A stretch of 64,000 bases of DNA from Sphingomonas asaccharolytica NBRC 15499. GTDB lineage: Bacteria > Pseudomonadota > Alphaproteobacteria > Sphingomonadales > Sphingomonadaceae. The stretch spans positions 1 to 64,000 of the forward strand of contig NZ_BCYU01000015.1 of the NCBI RefSeq assembly GCF_001598355.1, in the 5' to 3' direction. This document shows, one piece after another, positions 1-10,547 of this stretch; the first letter of the stretch is position 1, and each line of letters starts with the position of its first letter. Position numbers and translations under genes: made by a program. The notes under the pieces are model-generated. The model was not told where the DNA came from. It ran no database searches and saw only the letters and a list, made by a program, of their open reading frames with translations.

Positions 1-10
1 TTGACCCCCA

Positions 11-2752
<2,742 letters not shown>

Positions 2753-2833
2753 GATGATTTCCTGTTATATGGAGTGCGCGCGAGCCCGCGGGGCCGCGCT
2801 GATTAGATAGAAAAGGACGTGGTTGCGCGGGCG

Positions 2834-3091
2834 CTATTCGCGCCGACGGCTCGCAAAGGCGGGAATCGCGTCCGACAGAGCGAAAACCGGCAGCGCCGAA
2901 ATCACGGCATGGACCGGCCCGGCGATCGCCTGGATCGGCCGCGCCGCGACCTGACGCCGCACCTCGGCGGTCGCCTTGACCGCCGTCGCCACCACCGCGC
3001 TGCTGAGCGTGGTCGGCACCTGCGCCGCACGGGCGCCGGCCGTGCCGCTGAATGCGGACAACAAGGCAGACAGGAGCAGGATCAGGTTCAA
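2834..3091 (-). CDS. Small predicted secreted protein
   Basis: An 85-residue frame reads toward secA and ends 81 bases before it. The first 22 or so residues look like a signal peptide (hydrophobic LILLLSALLSAFSG, then an AGA/ARA cleavage region). The rest is Ala/Val-rich with several arginines and no motif I recognise. It would have to start at TTG, because the nearest upstream ATG (3107) is out of frame and stops at once, and there is no clear ribosome binding site. The signal-peptide pattern begins exactly at the TTG, which is the main support. It could still be non-coding. Confidence 0.45.
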   Translation of the reverse strand: MNLILLLSALLSAFSGTAGARAAQVPTTLSSAVVATAVKATAEVRRQVAARPIQAIAGPVHAVISALPVFALSDAIPAFASRRRE

Positions 3092-3256
3092 GCGAGCGCT
3101 ACTTCATCGATTATGACGGACGGTGACATAGGGTCGCGTCTGGCAAAGGTCTATCAAATACTCTCCACGTTTTCGCGGTTGCGTCTGTCTTGTCGGACCC
3201 GTGGCATGGTTTTTCTGCGCACCTTGGCGATCGCCGGCGCGCCGAATGGCTGCCTG

Positions 3257-3973
3257 TCAAAAGGTGTAATGAATTCCAGGCACCGTGTAGGTCGAGGCAA
3301 TCGCCTTGCCGGATGCGTCGCGCGCGGGCTTGAATCGGCCGTTGCGGGTGAACATCGCACACGTCGCTACATTAAGGGCAGGCGACGCGTCGCTCTTGAT
3401 GATTGAACAGCCAGAGACCATTCCGCTGGGTGCCACGTCAAGGCGCACGGAGACGGTCCCACTTCCCTTCCTAGCCGACGCCGGAACCTCGGAGTCGCGG
3501 ACCCAACTGCCCGGATTTTGGAGCGGAGTTACCGGACTGCCTCCCTGCGGTGCAGCAGCGGTTACCGGTGTGATCGCGCCGTTGGGCGCCGGTTCGGGCG
3601 GTGGCGTTTCCAGCTTCCACATCATCGACGAGCTCCATTTGCTCGGCGTCGGCTTGTTCTTCTTGTTTCGTGGCACTTCGAACCGGCCATTGGCGGTCAT
3701 GAAATTGCACGTCGTTTCGTCGAGCAGCGGCGATTCGGAGCTCTTGGTGACCTTGCAATCGGTCACGCGTCCGGTGTCGTCGATCGACAAAGTGAAGCTG
3801 ACCCGTCCCTGCTCGCCGGTCGCGCGCGCCGCTGGAGGATAGCCGTCTTGGGGAATCCAGCTGCCCGGATTGCCGATCGGCTTCGCGGTCGGGATCGGCT
3901 CGTCGTCATCCTGCGCCTGAGCAACGCTAGGAAACGCAAAAGCGGCCAATGCCAGAACAATGGCAATACGCAT
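3257..3973 (-). CDS. Secreted protein with two TonB C-terminal-like domains
   Basis: The 238-residue product starts with a signal peptide (MRIAIVLALAAFAFPSVAQA). It then carries two copies of a domain resembling the TonB C-terminus. Each has a Pro-Gly-Ser-Trp lead-in (NPGSW), a stretch like 'YPPAARATGEQGRVSFTLSI' or its equivalent, and a Cys-containing strand (VTDCKVTKSS; VSGCSIIKSD). A Pro/Ala linker near residues 125-150 joins them. There is no TonB membrane anchor with Pro-Glu/Pro-Lys repeats, so it is not a classical TonB. Two cysteines per copy suggest disulfides in the periplasm (inference). The ATG at 3973 is preferred over the GTG at 3997 because GGGGAG lies just upstream of it. Function unknown. 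Confidence 0.85.
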   Translation of the reverse strand: MRIAIVLALAAFAFPSVAQAQDDDEPIPTAKPIGNPGSWIPQDGYPPAARATGEQGRVSFTLSIDDTGRVTDCKVTKSSESPLLDETTCNFMTANGRFEVPRNKKNKPTPSKWSSSMMWKLETPPPEPAPNGAITPVTAAAPQGGSPVTPLQNPGSWVRDSEVPASARKGSGTVSVRLDVAPSGMVSGCSIIKSDASPALNVATCAMFTRNGRFKPARDASGKAIASTYTVPGIHYTF

Positions 3974-4068
3974 GTTTTTCTCCCCAATTGGCGTCACGCT
4001 AGCCCAACCCGACCCGACTTGTCACCGCCGCCTTTGCCTGTCCGGCACACGGCTCTATGAGGGCCGCC

Positions 4069-5295
4069 ATGACCGATCGCTCCCCCCTCGCCCCCGCCGC
4101 CTTTCCCGACCTGCCCGACGTTGCGGGGATCACTCGCCGCGTCGCGAAAGCGCAGTACAAGACCTGGGATCGCTGCGACCTGACCTATGTCGAGCTGGCG
4201 TCCGGGACGGCGGTCGCCGGCGTGTTGACCAAGAGCCGCTGCGCGTCGCCCGAGGTAGATTGGTGCCGCGCTGCGCTCGTCCTGGGCCGCGCCCGCGCGC
4301 TTGTCGTCAACGCCGGCAATTCGAATGCCTTTACCGGCGATCGCGGACGCCACGCGGTAGAAGGGCTGGTCGCCAGCGTCGCGCGCCATTTGGAGTGCCA
4401 GCCGTCAGACGTGTTTGTCGCTTCGACCGGTGTGATCGGCGTGCCATTGCCGCTGGACAAGGCCGAAGCCGGGCTCGCCGCCGCCTTCGCCGCAGAACCG
4501 TGTGGTTGGGAAGACGCGGCCGCTACGATCATGACCACCGATACCTTCGCCAAGGCGGCGGTGACGCGCGCGGTGGTCGACGGCAAGCCGGTCAGCCTGG
4601 TCGGGATCATCAAGGGGTCGGGCATGATCGCGCCTGACATGGCGACGATGCTCGGCTTCATCTTCACCGACGCTGCGGTCGATCCCGCCTGGCTGCAGGC
4701 AGCGCTCGCCCGCGCCAATACGCGCAGTTTCTCGTGCATCACGGTCGATGGCGACACCTCGACCAGCGATACCGTGCTTGCCTTCGCGACGGGCGCCGCC
4801 GGCAATGTCGCGATCGCGCATGACGACGATCCTGGGGCCGACGCGTTCGCCGCGGCGCTCAACGACCTCTGTCTGCAACTCGCGCACCTCGTCGTACGGG
4901 ACGGCGAAGGCGCCACCAAGTTCATCGCGATCGAAGTGACTGGCGCCGAAAGCGACGCCAGCGCGCATCGCATCGGAATGAGCATCGCCAACTCGCCTTT
5001 GGTCAAGACAGCAATCGCCGGAGAGGACGCCAATTGGGGCCGTGTCGTCATGGCGGTGGGCAAAGCCGGCGAGCGCGCCGAGCGCGACCGCGTGGCGATC
5101 CGCTTCGGCGAGACCCAGGTCGCCCTGAACGGTCTCGCGGTCGAAGGATATGACGAGGCGCCGGTCGCCGCGCATCTCAACGGCAAGGAGATTAATATCG
5201 GAGTCGATCTCGGCCTGGGCGATGGGCGAGCCACGGTGTGGACCTGCGATCTCACGCACGGCTACATCTCGATCAATGCCGATTACCGTAGTTGA
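4069..5295 (+). CDS. argJ: Bifunctional ornithine acetyltransferase / N-acetylglutamate synthase ArgJ
   Basis: ArgJ moves the acetyl group from N-acetylornithine to glutamate, recycling acetate in arginine synthesis. The 408-residue precursor has the self-cleavage motif KGSGMIAPDMATMLGF. Cleavage is expected before Thr193, which becomes the nucleophile of the beta chain. The NAGNSNAFTG and STGVIG motifs of the alpha chain are present. Start: ATG 4069 has GAGGG five bases upstream, better than ATG 4057. It lies divergent from the TonB-C-like gene and 19 bases ahead of a glutathione transferase gene. ArgJ's second activity (acetyl-CoA-dependent synthase) cannot be judged from sequence alone. 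Confidence 0.97.
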   Translation: MTDRSPLAPAAFPDLPDVAGITRRVAKAQYKTWDRCDLTYVELASGTAVAGVLTKSRCASPEVDWCRAALVLGRARALVVNAGNSNAFTGDRGRHAVEGLVASVARHLECQPSDVFVASTGVIGVPLPLDKAEAGLAAAFAAEPCGWEDAAATIMTTDTFAKAAVTRAVVDGKPVSLVGIIKGSGMIAPDMATMLGFIFTDAAVDPAWLQAALARANTRSFSCITVDGDTSTSDTVLAFATGAAGNVAIAHDDDPGADAFAAALNDLCLQLAHLVVRDGEGATKFIAIEVTGAESDASAHRIGMSIANSPLVKTAIAGEDANWGRVVMAVGKAGERAERDRVAIRFGETQVALNGLAVEGYDEAPVAAHLNGKEINIGVDLGLGDGRATVWTCDLTHGYISINADYRS

Positions 5296-5314
5296 TTTGG
5301 CGGAGCAGAACGAC

Positions 5315-5926
5315 ATGTTGACGATCTGGGGCCGGCTCAACTCGCATAATGTCAAGAAAGTCGCCTGGTTCGCCGAGGAACTGGGACTGTCCTTCGTCCG
5401 CCACGATATCGGCGGGCAATTCGGCATGAGCGACGCCTATCTGGCGATGAATCCCAATGCGCTGATCCCGACCATCGACGATAACGGCTTCATCCTGTGG
5501 GAATCGAACGCGATCCTGCGCTATCTCGCCCCGCGCCACGGCGGCGCGCGCTGGTGGCCCGACGAACCGCAATTGCGCGCGCTCGGCGATCGCTGGATGG
5601 AGTGGCAGAACGGCTATGCGCCGGTACAACTCGACGCGTTCGTCAATCTCGTGCGCACTGCGCCCGACAAACGCGACATGGCAGCAGTCGCGCGCTCGGC
5701 GCAGCGTTGCGGCGAGCTGATGGCGATCCTCGACCGCTATCTCGCGCAGACGCCGTGGCTGTCGGGCGAGGATTTCGGCGTCGGCGACGTGCCGATGGGC
5801 GTCTATGTCCACACCTGGTTCACGCTCGATATCGAGCGGCCCGACCTCCCCAACCTCGCCGACTGGTACAACCGCCTGCAATCGCGGCCCGGTTATGCCA
5901 GCCAGGTGATGATCCCGCTCACTTGA
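5315..5926 (+). CDS. Glutathione S-transferase family protein
   Basis: The 203-residue protein has the glutathione S-transferase two-domain layout. An N-terminal thioredoxin-fold domain contains the cis-Pro segment (NALIPTIDDNGFILWESNAILRYL) with the ES motif that contacts the gamma-glutamyl group. An all-helical C-terminal domain follows, with a GVGDVPMG region where the N-capping Asp is expected. Substrate is not predictable. The ATG at 5315 is favoured by GGAG nine bases upstream and by the usual family start just before the first beta strand. An ATG at 5276 is also in frame but overlaps argJ. Possibly co-transcribed with argJ. Confidence 0.87.
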   Translation: MLTIWGRLNSHNVKKVAWFAEELGLSFVRHDIGGQFGMSDAYLAMNPNALIPTIDDNGFILWESNAILRYLAPRHGGARWWPDEPQLRALGDRWMEWQNGYAPVQLDAFVNLVRTAPDKRDMAAVARSAQRCGELMAILDRYLAQTPWLSGEDFGVGDVPMGVYVHTWFTLDIERPDLPNLADWYNRLQSRPGYASQVMIPLT

Positions 5927-5994
5927 CGGCGTCGCCGAGCGCGGCCACAGGGGCCGCCCGCCGCGATCCCGTGGCGCGACCAAGGGAGGCCATC

Positions 5995-6218
5995 ATGCAT
6001 CGCATCGACCAACTCGCCGACCTGCCCTGCTTTCGAGGTCAGCTCGAAACGGCGTAAGGGCTATCCGTCCGAAACACGCGTGAAGCGCGGCCTGCGCTTC
6101 GTTCATGGCGACATAGAACTCGTCGAAAAACTCGGGCGCAACGATCCGTGCCCGTGCGGGTCCGGCCGTCGGTTTCAAGTCGTGTTGCCTGACCAGCGGC
6201 CGCTTTCGATGGCGCTGA
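5995..6218 (+). pseudogene. SEC-C motif small protein, broken by two frameshifts
   Basis: A strong ribosome binding site (AAGGGAGG) precedes the ATG at 5995, but the frame stops after 20 codons (TAA 6055-6057). In the next frame the sequence continues as a SEC-C zinc-motif protein: [18 protein letters not shown], then [21 protein letters not shown] second shift at the TTT at 6173-6175 is needed to finish the motif as [10 protein letters not shown] and reach TGA at 6216-6218. Removing one T at 6031-6033 and one T at 6173-6175 restores a single frame of about 73 residues. Family role: zinc-binding tails like that of SecA, mostly of unknown function. Sequencing error is an alternative explanation. 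Confidence 0.72.
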
Positions 6219-6279
6219 GCGCCACGATTATTACCGGTAGATAGATGGGGCCGCGTCCGCGAGGGCGCGGTTCCCTCGC

Positions 6280-6669
6280 TCAAATGCCCTGCGCTCTGCG
6301 TCGTGTCAGTTCCTGTTCGACATAGATTCGCACGCGGATGTTGTGCTCGCGATCGATGCCATCGGCGAAGGCTTCCAGATCGTCGTCCGACGACCGCAAT
6401 ACGCTGCTCACGAGGCCGTCGAACTCGTCCTGATCGACCGGTGGATTGCCACGGATCATCGACCGCTGCAGCACCGTATGCGCGATCACCGCCAGCATCG
6501 CGCGCCGGTAGGAATCGTCCAGCAGGATAGCGAGGTCTTTGGGGGTGATGTCGAACGAGAAATCCGAGGTGGCGATACTGGAATCGACCGGCAGCGAGTA
6601 TATCAGTCGGCCGCCGACATCGTCGACGTGCGGCTCGTAACCATCACCCATGCGGCGAATCGAAGTCAT
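6280..6669 (-). CDS. Hypothetical protein, 129 residues
   Basis: No family recognised. The product is soluble and acidic, with no signal peptide or membrane segment. It opens with MTSIRRMGDGYEPHVDDVGG, has a middle helical part (DDSYRRAMLAVIAHTVLQRS) and ends in a charged, probably helical stretch (RIYVEQELTRRRAQGI). The start is well supported: GGGAG lies five bases before the ATG at 6669, and codon use matches the neighbours. It lies downstream of trxA on the same strand but behind trxA's terminator, so it is probably expressed separately or by read-through. Confidence 0.72.
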   Translation of the reverse strand: MTSIRRMGDGYEPHVDDVGGRLIYSLPVDSSIATSDFSFDITPKDLAILLDDSYRRAMLAVIAHTVLQRSMIRGNPPVDQDEFDGLVSSVLRSSDDDLEAFADGIDREHNIRVRIYVEQELTRRRAQGI

Positions 6670-6682
6670 CGGTCTCCCTTCG

Positions 6683-6718
6683 AAAAAGGCCGCACCCTAT
6701 GGATGCGGCCCCTTTTTC
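6683..6718 (-). terminator. Rho-independent terminator of trxA
   Basis: GGCCGCA at 6688-6694 and TGCGGCC at 6704-6710 form a perfect seven-pair GC stem with a nine-base loop. Read on the minus strand it is followed by a run of five T (complement of 6683-6687). It lies just past the trxA stop. Because the other side also has a T run (6713-6717), it may work in both directions. Confidence 0.85.
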
Positions 6719-6736
6719 GTTACGATGACGGCAGGC

Positions 6737-7060
6737 TCAGGCAAGTTCGCCTTCCAGCCAGGCCTTGATCCGACCCTTGGGCTCGGCGCCGATCTTGGTC
6801 GCTGCCGGGCTGCCGCCCTTGAACAGGATCATCGTCGGGATGCCGCGCACGCCATACTTCGCCGGGGCGTCGGGATGATCGTCGATATTGAGCTTGGCGA
6901 TGGTCACCTGCTCGCCGAGCTCTTCCGAAATCTCTTCCAGGCTCGGCCCGATCATCTTGCACGGGCCGCACCATTCGGCCCAGAAATCGACCAGCACCGG
7001 CTTGTCGGACTCGAGCACGTCCGCCTGGAAACTGTCGTCGCTGATATGCTTGGTTGCCAT
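6737..7060 (-). CDS. trxA: Thioredoxin 1
   Basis: A classical 107-residue thioredoxin that reduces disulfides in cytoplasmic proteins. The active site WCGPCK has Cys31 and Cys34, and the cis-proline loop (GIPTMILFKGG) is intact. The reading frame is open far upstream, but ATG 7060 is clearly the start, with AAAGGAG just before it and the usual thioredoxin N-terminus. It follows addA by 61 bases on the same strand and ends at a strong terminator, so it is the last gene of the divL-addA-trxA run. Confidence 0.98.
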   Translation of the reverse strand: MATKHISDDSFQADVLESDKPVLVDFWAEWCGPCKMIGPSLEEISEELGEQVTIAKLNIDDHPDAPAKYGVRGIPTMILFKGGSPAATKIGAEPKGRIKAWLEGELA

Positions 7061-7121
7061 TGGGGAATCTCCTTTGGTGTAAATGTAGGCGCGGCGTGGC
7101 CCATGCTCAACGGGTGGCGTG

Positions 7122-10100
7122 CTAGCTTTGCTCCGTGATGACAAAGCCAGGCTTGTGTCCCGCCAGCACGTCATCGGGCAGATCGAACAGGCGCGGCGCC
7201 GCGGTGTAGAGCAACGCCGCTTCGATCCGTCGCCCGGGGAAGATGACGCGCAGCGCCTCGGCATAGGCCGCCATCTGGCGCAGGTGGAAAACCGGCACTT
7301 CGTCCAGCCCCAGCGGTACACGCCGGCCGGTCTTGAAATCGATCACACGGACGCGATCCGGTTCGACCAACAGCCGGTCGACGGTGCCGGCGATGACGTA
7401 TCCGCCGGGTACCACCGCCGAAATAGGCGCCTCCCCCAGTGAATTGGCGCCGAACAGATCGCCATGCGCGGGATCGTCGAGCACCGCGAGCACCGTTGAG
7501 ATCAAGTCGCTCCGGATGGCGGCATCGGCGACCTGACCGACGTTAGCCAGCCAGCGTTCGGCGGCCGCTGTGCGACGATCGGGTGCCAGTGCCGGCAATC
7601 GTTCGAACAGCGCATGGATCAGCCGTCCGCGTTCAGCCGCGGTGCGCATGGCCACCGACGGCGGCGGATCGGACACATCGTCCTCGCCGACCGACGAGGG
7701 CGCGAGCGGGCGTGGCGGCCGCGCTTCGATCGGCGCGGGCAGGAATGCCCAATCCGGCAAGGCGACGCTGCGCGTCTCCGCGACGCGCGATGGCCGCGCG
7801 CGCACGGGAGGCTGCGGATCGTGCCCGGCAAAGGAACGGCGTGGACCCTCGCTTTCGCGCTCGGCCGCCCCCAGCGCCGTGAGCGCCGCTTCCGCCGCCG
7901 CATACCAGCTGTTGGTCGACGGCACCCCTTTCGACCGTGGCCCGAGTGACCCTGCGATCTCCAGCCGCTCCTCGGCGCGCGTCGCCGCGACATAGAACAG
8001 CCGCCAATGCTCGGCGAGTTCGCGCGCGTCCGCCGTCGCGATCGCCTCCGCCAATGCCCCAGAGCGCTGTTCCTTGCGCGGACGGAACACGGGCAGTTTG
8101 GTATCCTGGTCGGCTTGCCAGTCGAGCGTCGAGCGCGGCCGCGCCTCCGGATCGGCGGTGGCGTCGGCCAGGATCACCAGCGGGGCCTGCAGCCCCTTGG
8201 CGCCGTGCGCGGTCATCACGCGAACCGCGTCGAGCGGCTGCGACGGATCGCGCACGATCTCGACATCGCCGCGGTCGAACCAGTCGAGGAAGCGTTGCAG
8301 CGAGGGGATCGCGACGCGTTCGAATTCGAGCGCGGCATTGAGCAACTCGTCGATTGGATCGCGTGCCTCCTGCCCCAGGCGGCGGATCAGCTTGCGCCGC
8401 CCGTCGAGGGCCCCCGTCAGCATTTCCTCGAGGAAGACATAGGGCGTAGTGAAGTCCGCGCGTCGCAGCATCGCAGCGAGCGGCGCTATGCGCTCTGCTG
8501 ACTGCGTCGCCTGGAGATGCGCCCACAAGCCGCCGCGACGCTTCATCGCCGCATGCATCAGCTCGTCCTGTGTCCAGCCGATCAGTGGCGAGACGAGCAG
8601 GCTGGCGAGCGCTAGATCGTCCTGCGGCTGCAGCACGAAACGGATCGCCGCGAGCAGATCCTGCACCGCCAGCGGCGCGGTCAGCCGCAAGCGGTCGACA
8701 CCCGCGACCGCTACGCCCTCGGCATAGAGCCGCGCCACGATCAACGAGGCAAGTTCGCCGCGGCGCTTAACCAGGATCATCACATCCTCGGGGCGGAGCG
8801 GCCGGCCCTTGCTCTCGAGGATCAGCGGATCGTTGGGGTCGAGCCATGCCTTGACCTGAGCCGCGATACGCGTTGCATGTGCGCGCACCGCATCGGCGAC
8901 CCAGCCCTCCTCGCCTTCATCCTCTTCGCCGGCCAGGGTCGGCGCCCACAGATTGACCTGACCCGGACCCTCGACCTTGCTCGAATGCCGTTGATTGTCG
9001 TCCACGCCCAGCCCGCCGCCGGGCAGCACGCCGATCGCGGCATCGATGAAATCGAGGATCGGCTGGGTCGAGCGGAACGATGAAGTCAGCGCGAGCTGCT
9101 CGAATGGCGTCGGCTCGATCTCGCTAATGTCGCTCGTCACCTCGGCGAGGTCGCGGAAATGGCGTTCGGCCCAGCGGAAATTGAGCGGGTCGGTGCCCTG
9201 GAAGCCGAAGATCGCCTGTTTATAATCGCCGACGGTGAACAATGTCCGCCGCCGGTCGCCGCGGCTTCCCAGGCCGGAGAAAAAATCGCTCGCGATCGCG
9301 TCGACGATTTCCCATTGGCGCAGATTGGTATCCTGCGCCTCATCGATCAGGACATGATCGGTCGCCTGATCGAGCTTGAAGCGGACCCAATCGCCCATTC
9401 CGTCCTGGCGCAACAAGGCGACCGCGGCGTCGATCAGGTCGTCGAAATCGACCGCGCCGATCCGGCGCTTGGCGGCGCGATAAGCGAAGGCGTAATCGCG
9501 CCCGACGGCGAGACCAGCCGCGAGCAGATCGGCATAGTTCGCCAGATGGCGCATCTGGATCAAGCGCGAGACTTGCTCATGGAAGTCGGTCGCGATCGGC
9601 GCGTAATCCTCATCCTGCGGCGCCTGCCCCTTGGCGAACGACCGCAGCTCACCGTCTTGCCGCGCCCAGACGCTATGTAATTCGCCGAGTGTCGCCGTCC
9701 GCTGCTCCGCGTTCCTCGCCAGCCACGTGGCGATGATGTCCGCACGGGCCAGCCCATTCTTGGTGCCCCACGCCTGATTGAGCTCGCGCAAATGCTCGAG
9801 CAGGTCATCGTCCAACTCGTCACAGCCAGCCGCGATCGCCGCCTCGACATCGTCGACTCCAATCAGTGCACGGCGGACATAGGGGCCGACTCCCTCGCCC
9901 ATCGGCAGCGCCGCCATCGCCGCCGGCGCGCGCGCGCAGGCGCGGAGGAAAGCTTCCGCCCCTTCCTCGCCAAGCCGCAGGCTCAGCGCGCCAACAGCGC
10001 GCACCGCGCCGTCGCGCCCCTCCCGCTCGGCATCGACCAGCAGTTGCGCCAGCGTCTCCCGCGCCAGCGCCGATTCCTCGCGCGCCTCGAGCGGACGGAA

Positions 10101-10547
10101 GCCCGGCGTCAGTCCCGCTTCGACCGGGAAAGCGGCGAGCAGTGACTGGCAGAAACCGTGGATCGTCTGGATGCGCAGCCCGCCGCCCGGTGCGTCGAGC
10201 ACCTTGGCGAACAAGGTCCGCGCCCGGGCGATCAGCGCCGGGGTCGCGCGCTCGCCCAGCGAGGCGAGGTCGGCCCGGATGTCAGCCTCGGACGCGCGCA
10301 CCCAGCGCGCCAGCCGCTGGTTGATCCGCCCGGCCATTTCCGCGGCGCCAGCTTTGGTGAAGGTCAGGCACAGGATCGCGCCAGGATCGGTCCCGCCGAG
10401 CAGCAGACGATAGACGCGTGCCGCCAGCACCTGGGTCTTGCCCGTGCCTGCCGACGCCGCGAGCCAGACGTGCGATGACGGATCGCTCGCGTGCGCCTGC
10501 TCGTCGACCAGCCGCGGCAGGATCGAGTCAGCGCTGCTCACGGCCAT
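7122..10547 (-). CDS. addA: Double-strand break repair helicase-nuclease AddA
   Basis: AddA is the UvrD-like helicase and nuclease subunit of AddAB, which resects DNA double-strand breaks to load RecA. It is 1141 residues long. Walker A AASAGTGKT is near residues 30-38 and motif II DEAQDTN is present. Helicase motifs continue to GAKGLQAPLVILAD, and the C-terminal RecB-type nuclease has its catalytic DFKTG near residue 1070. Its start overlaps the end of addB by 20 bases, indicating coupled translation. This alphaproteobacterial AddAB replaces RecBCD. Confidence 0.96.
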   Translation of the reverse strand: MAVSSADSILPRLVDEQAHASDPSSHVWLAASAGTGKTQVLAARVYRLLLGGTDPGAILCLTFTKAGAAEMAGRINQRLARWVRASEADIRADLASLGERATPALIARARTLFAKVLDAPGGGLRIQTIHGFCQSLLAAFPVEAGLTPGFRPLEAREESALARETLAQLLVDAEREGRDGAVRAVGALSLRLGEEGAEAFLRACARAPAAMAALPMGEGVGPYVRRALIGVDDVEAAIAAGCDELDDDLLEHLRELNQAWGTKNGLARADIIATWLARNAEQRTATLGELHSVWARQDGELRSFAKGQAPQDEDYAPIATDFHEQVSRLIQMRHLANYADLLAAGLAVGRDYAFAYRAAKRRIGAVDFDDLIDAAVALLRQDGMGDWVRFKLDQATDHVLIDEAQDTNLRQWEIVDAIASDFFSGLGSRGDRRRTLFTVGDYKQAIFGFQGTDPLNFRWAERHFRDLAEVTSDISEIEPTPFEQLALTSSFRSTQPILDFIDAAIGVLPGGGLGVDDNQRHSSKVEGPGQVNLWAPTLAGEEDEGEEGWVADAVRAHATRIAAQVKAWLDPNDPLILESKGRPLRPEDVMILVKRRGELASLIVARLYAEGVAVAGVDRLRLTAPLAVQDLLAAIRFVLQPQDDLALASLLVSPLIGWTQDELMHAAMKRRGGLWAHLQATQSAERIAPLAAMLRRADFTTPYVFLEEMLTGALDGRRKLIRRLGQEARDPIDELLNAALEFERVAIPSLQRFLDWFDRGDVEIVRDPSQPLDAVRVMTAHGAKGLQAPLVILADATADPEARPRSTLDWQADQDTKLPVFRPRKEQRSGALAEAIATADARELAEHWRLFYVAATRAEERLEIAGSLGPRSKGVPSTNSWYAAAEAALTALGAAERESEGPRRSFAGHDPQPPVRARPSRVAETRSVALPDWAFLPAPIEARPPRPLAPSSVGEDDVSDPPPSVAMRTAAERGRLIHALFERLPALAPDRRTAAAERWLANVGQVADAAIRSDLISTVLAVLDDPAHGDLFGANSLGEAPISAVVPGGYVIAGTVDRLLVEPDRVRVIDFKTGRRVPLGLDEVPVFHLRQMAAYAEALRVIFPGRRIEAALLYTAAPRLFDLPDDVLAGHKPGFVITEQS

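Noticed and set aside
2819..3406. 195-residue plus-strand frame downstream of secA's start
   Set aside because: Arg-rich shadow with no ribosome binding site; overlaps minus-strand frames with better features.
5993..6283. 96-residue minus-strand frame over the SEC-C locus
   Set aside because: It is the antisense of the broken SEC-C gene; the plus strand shows the ribosome binding site and zinc motif.
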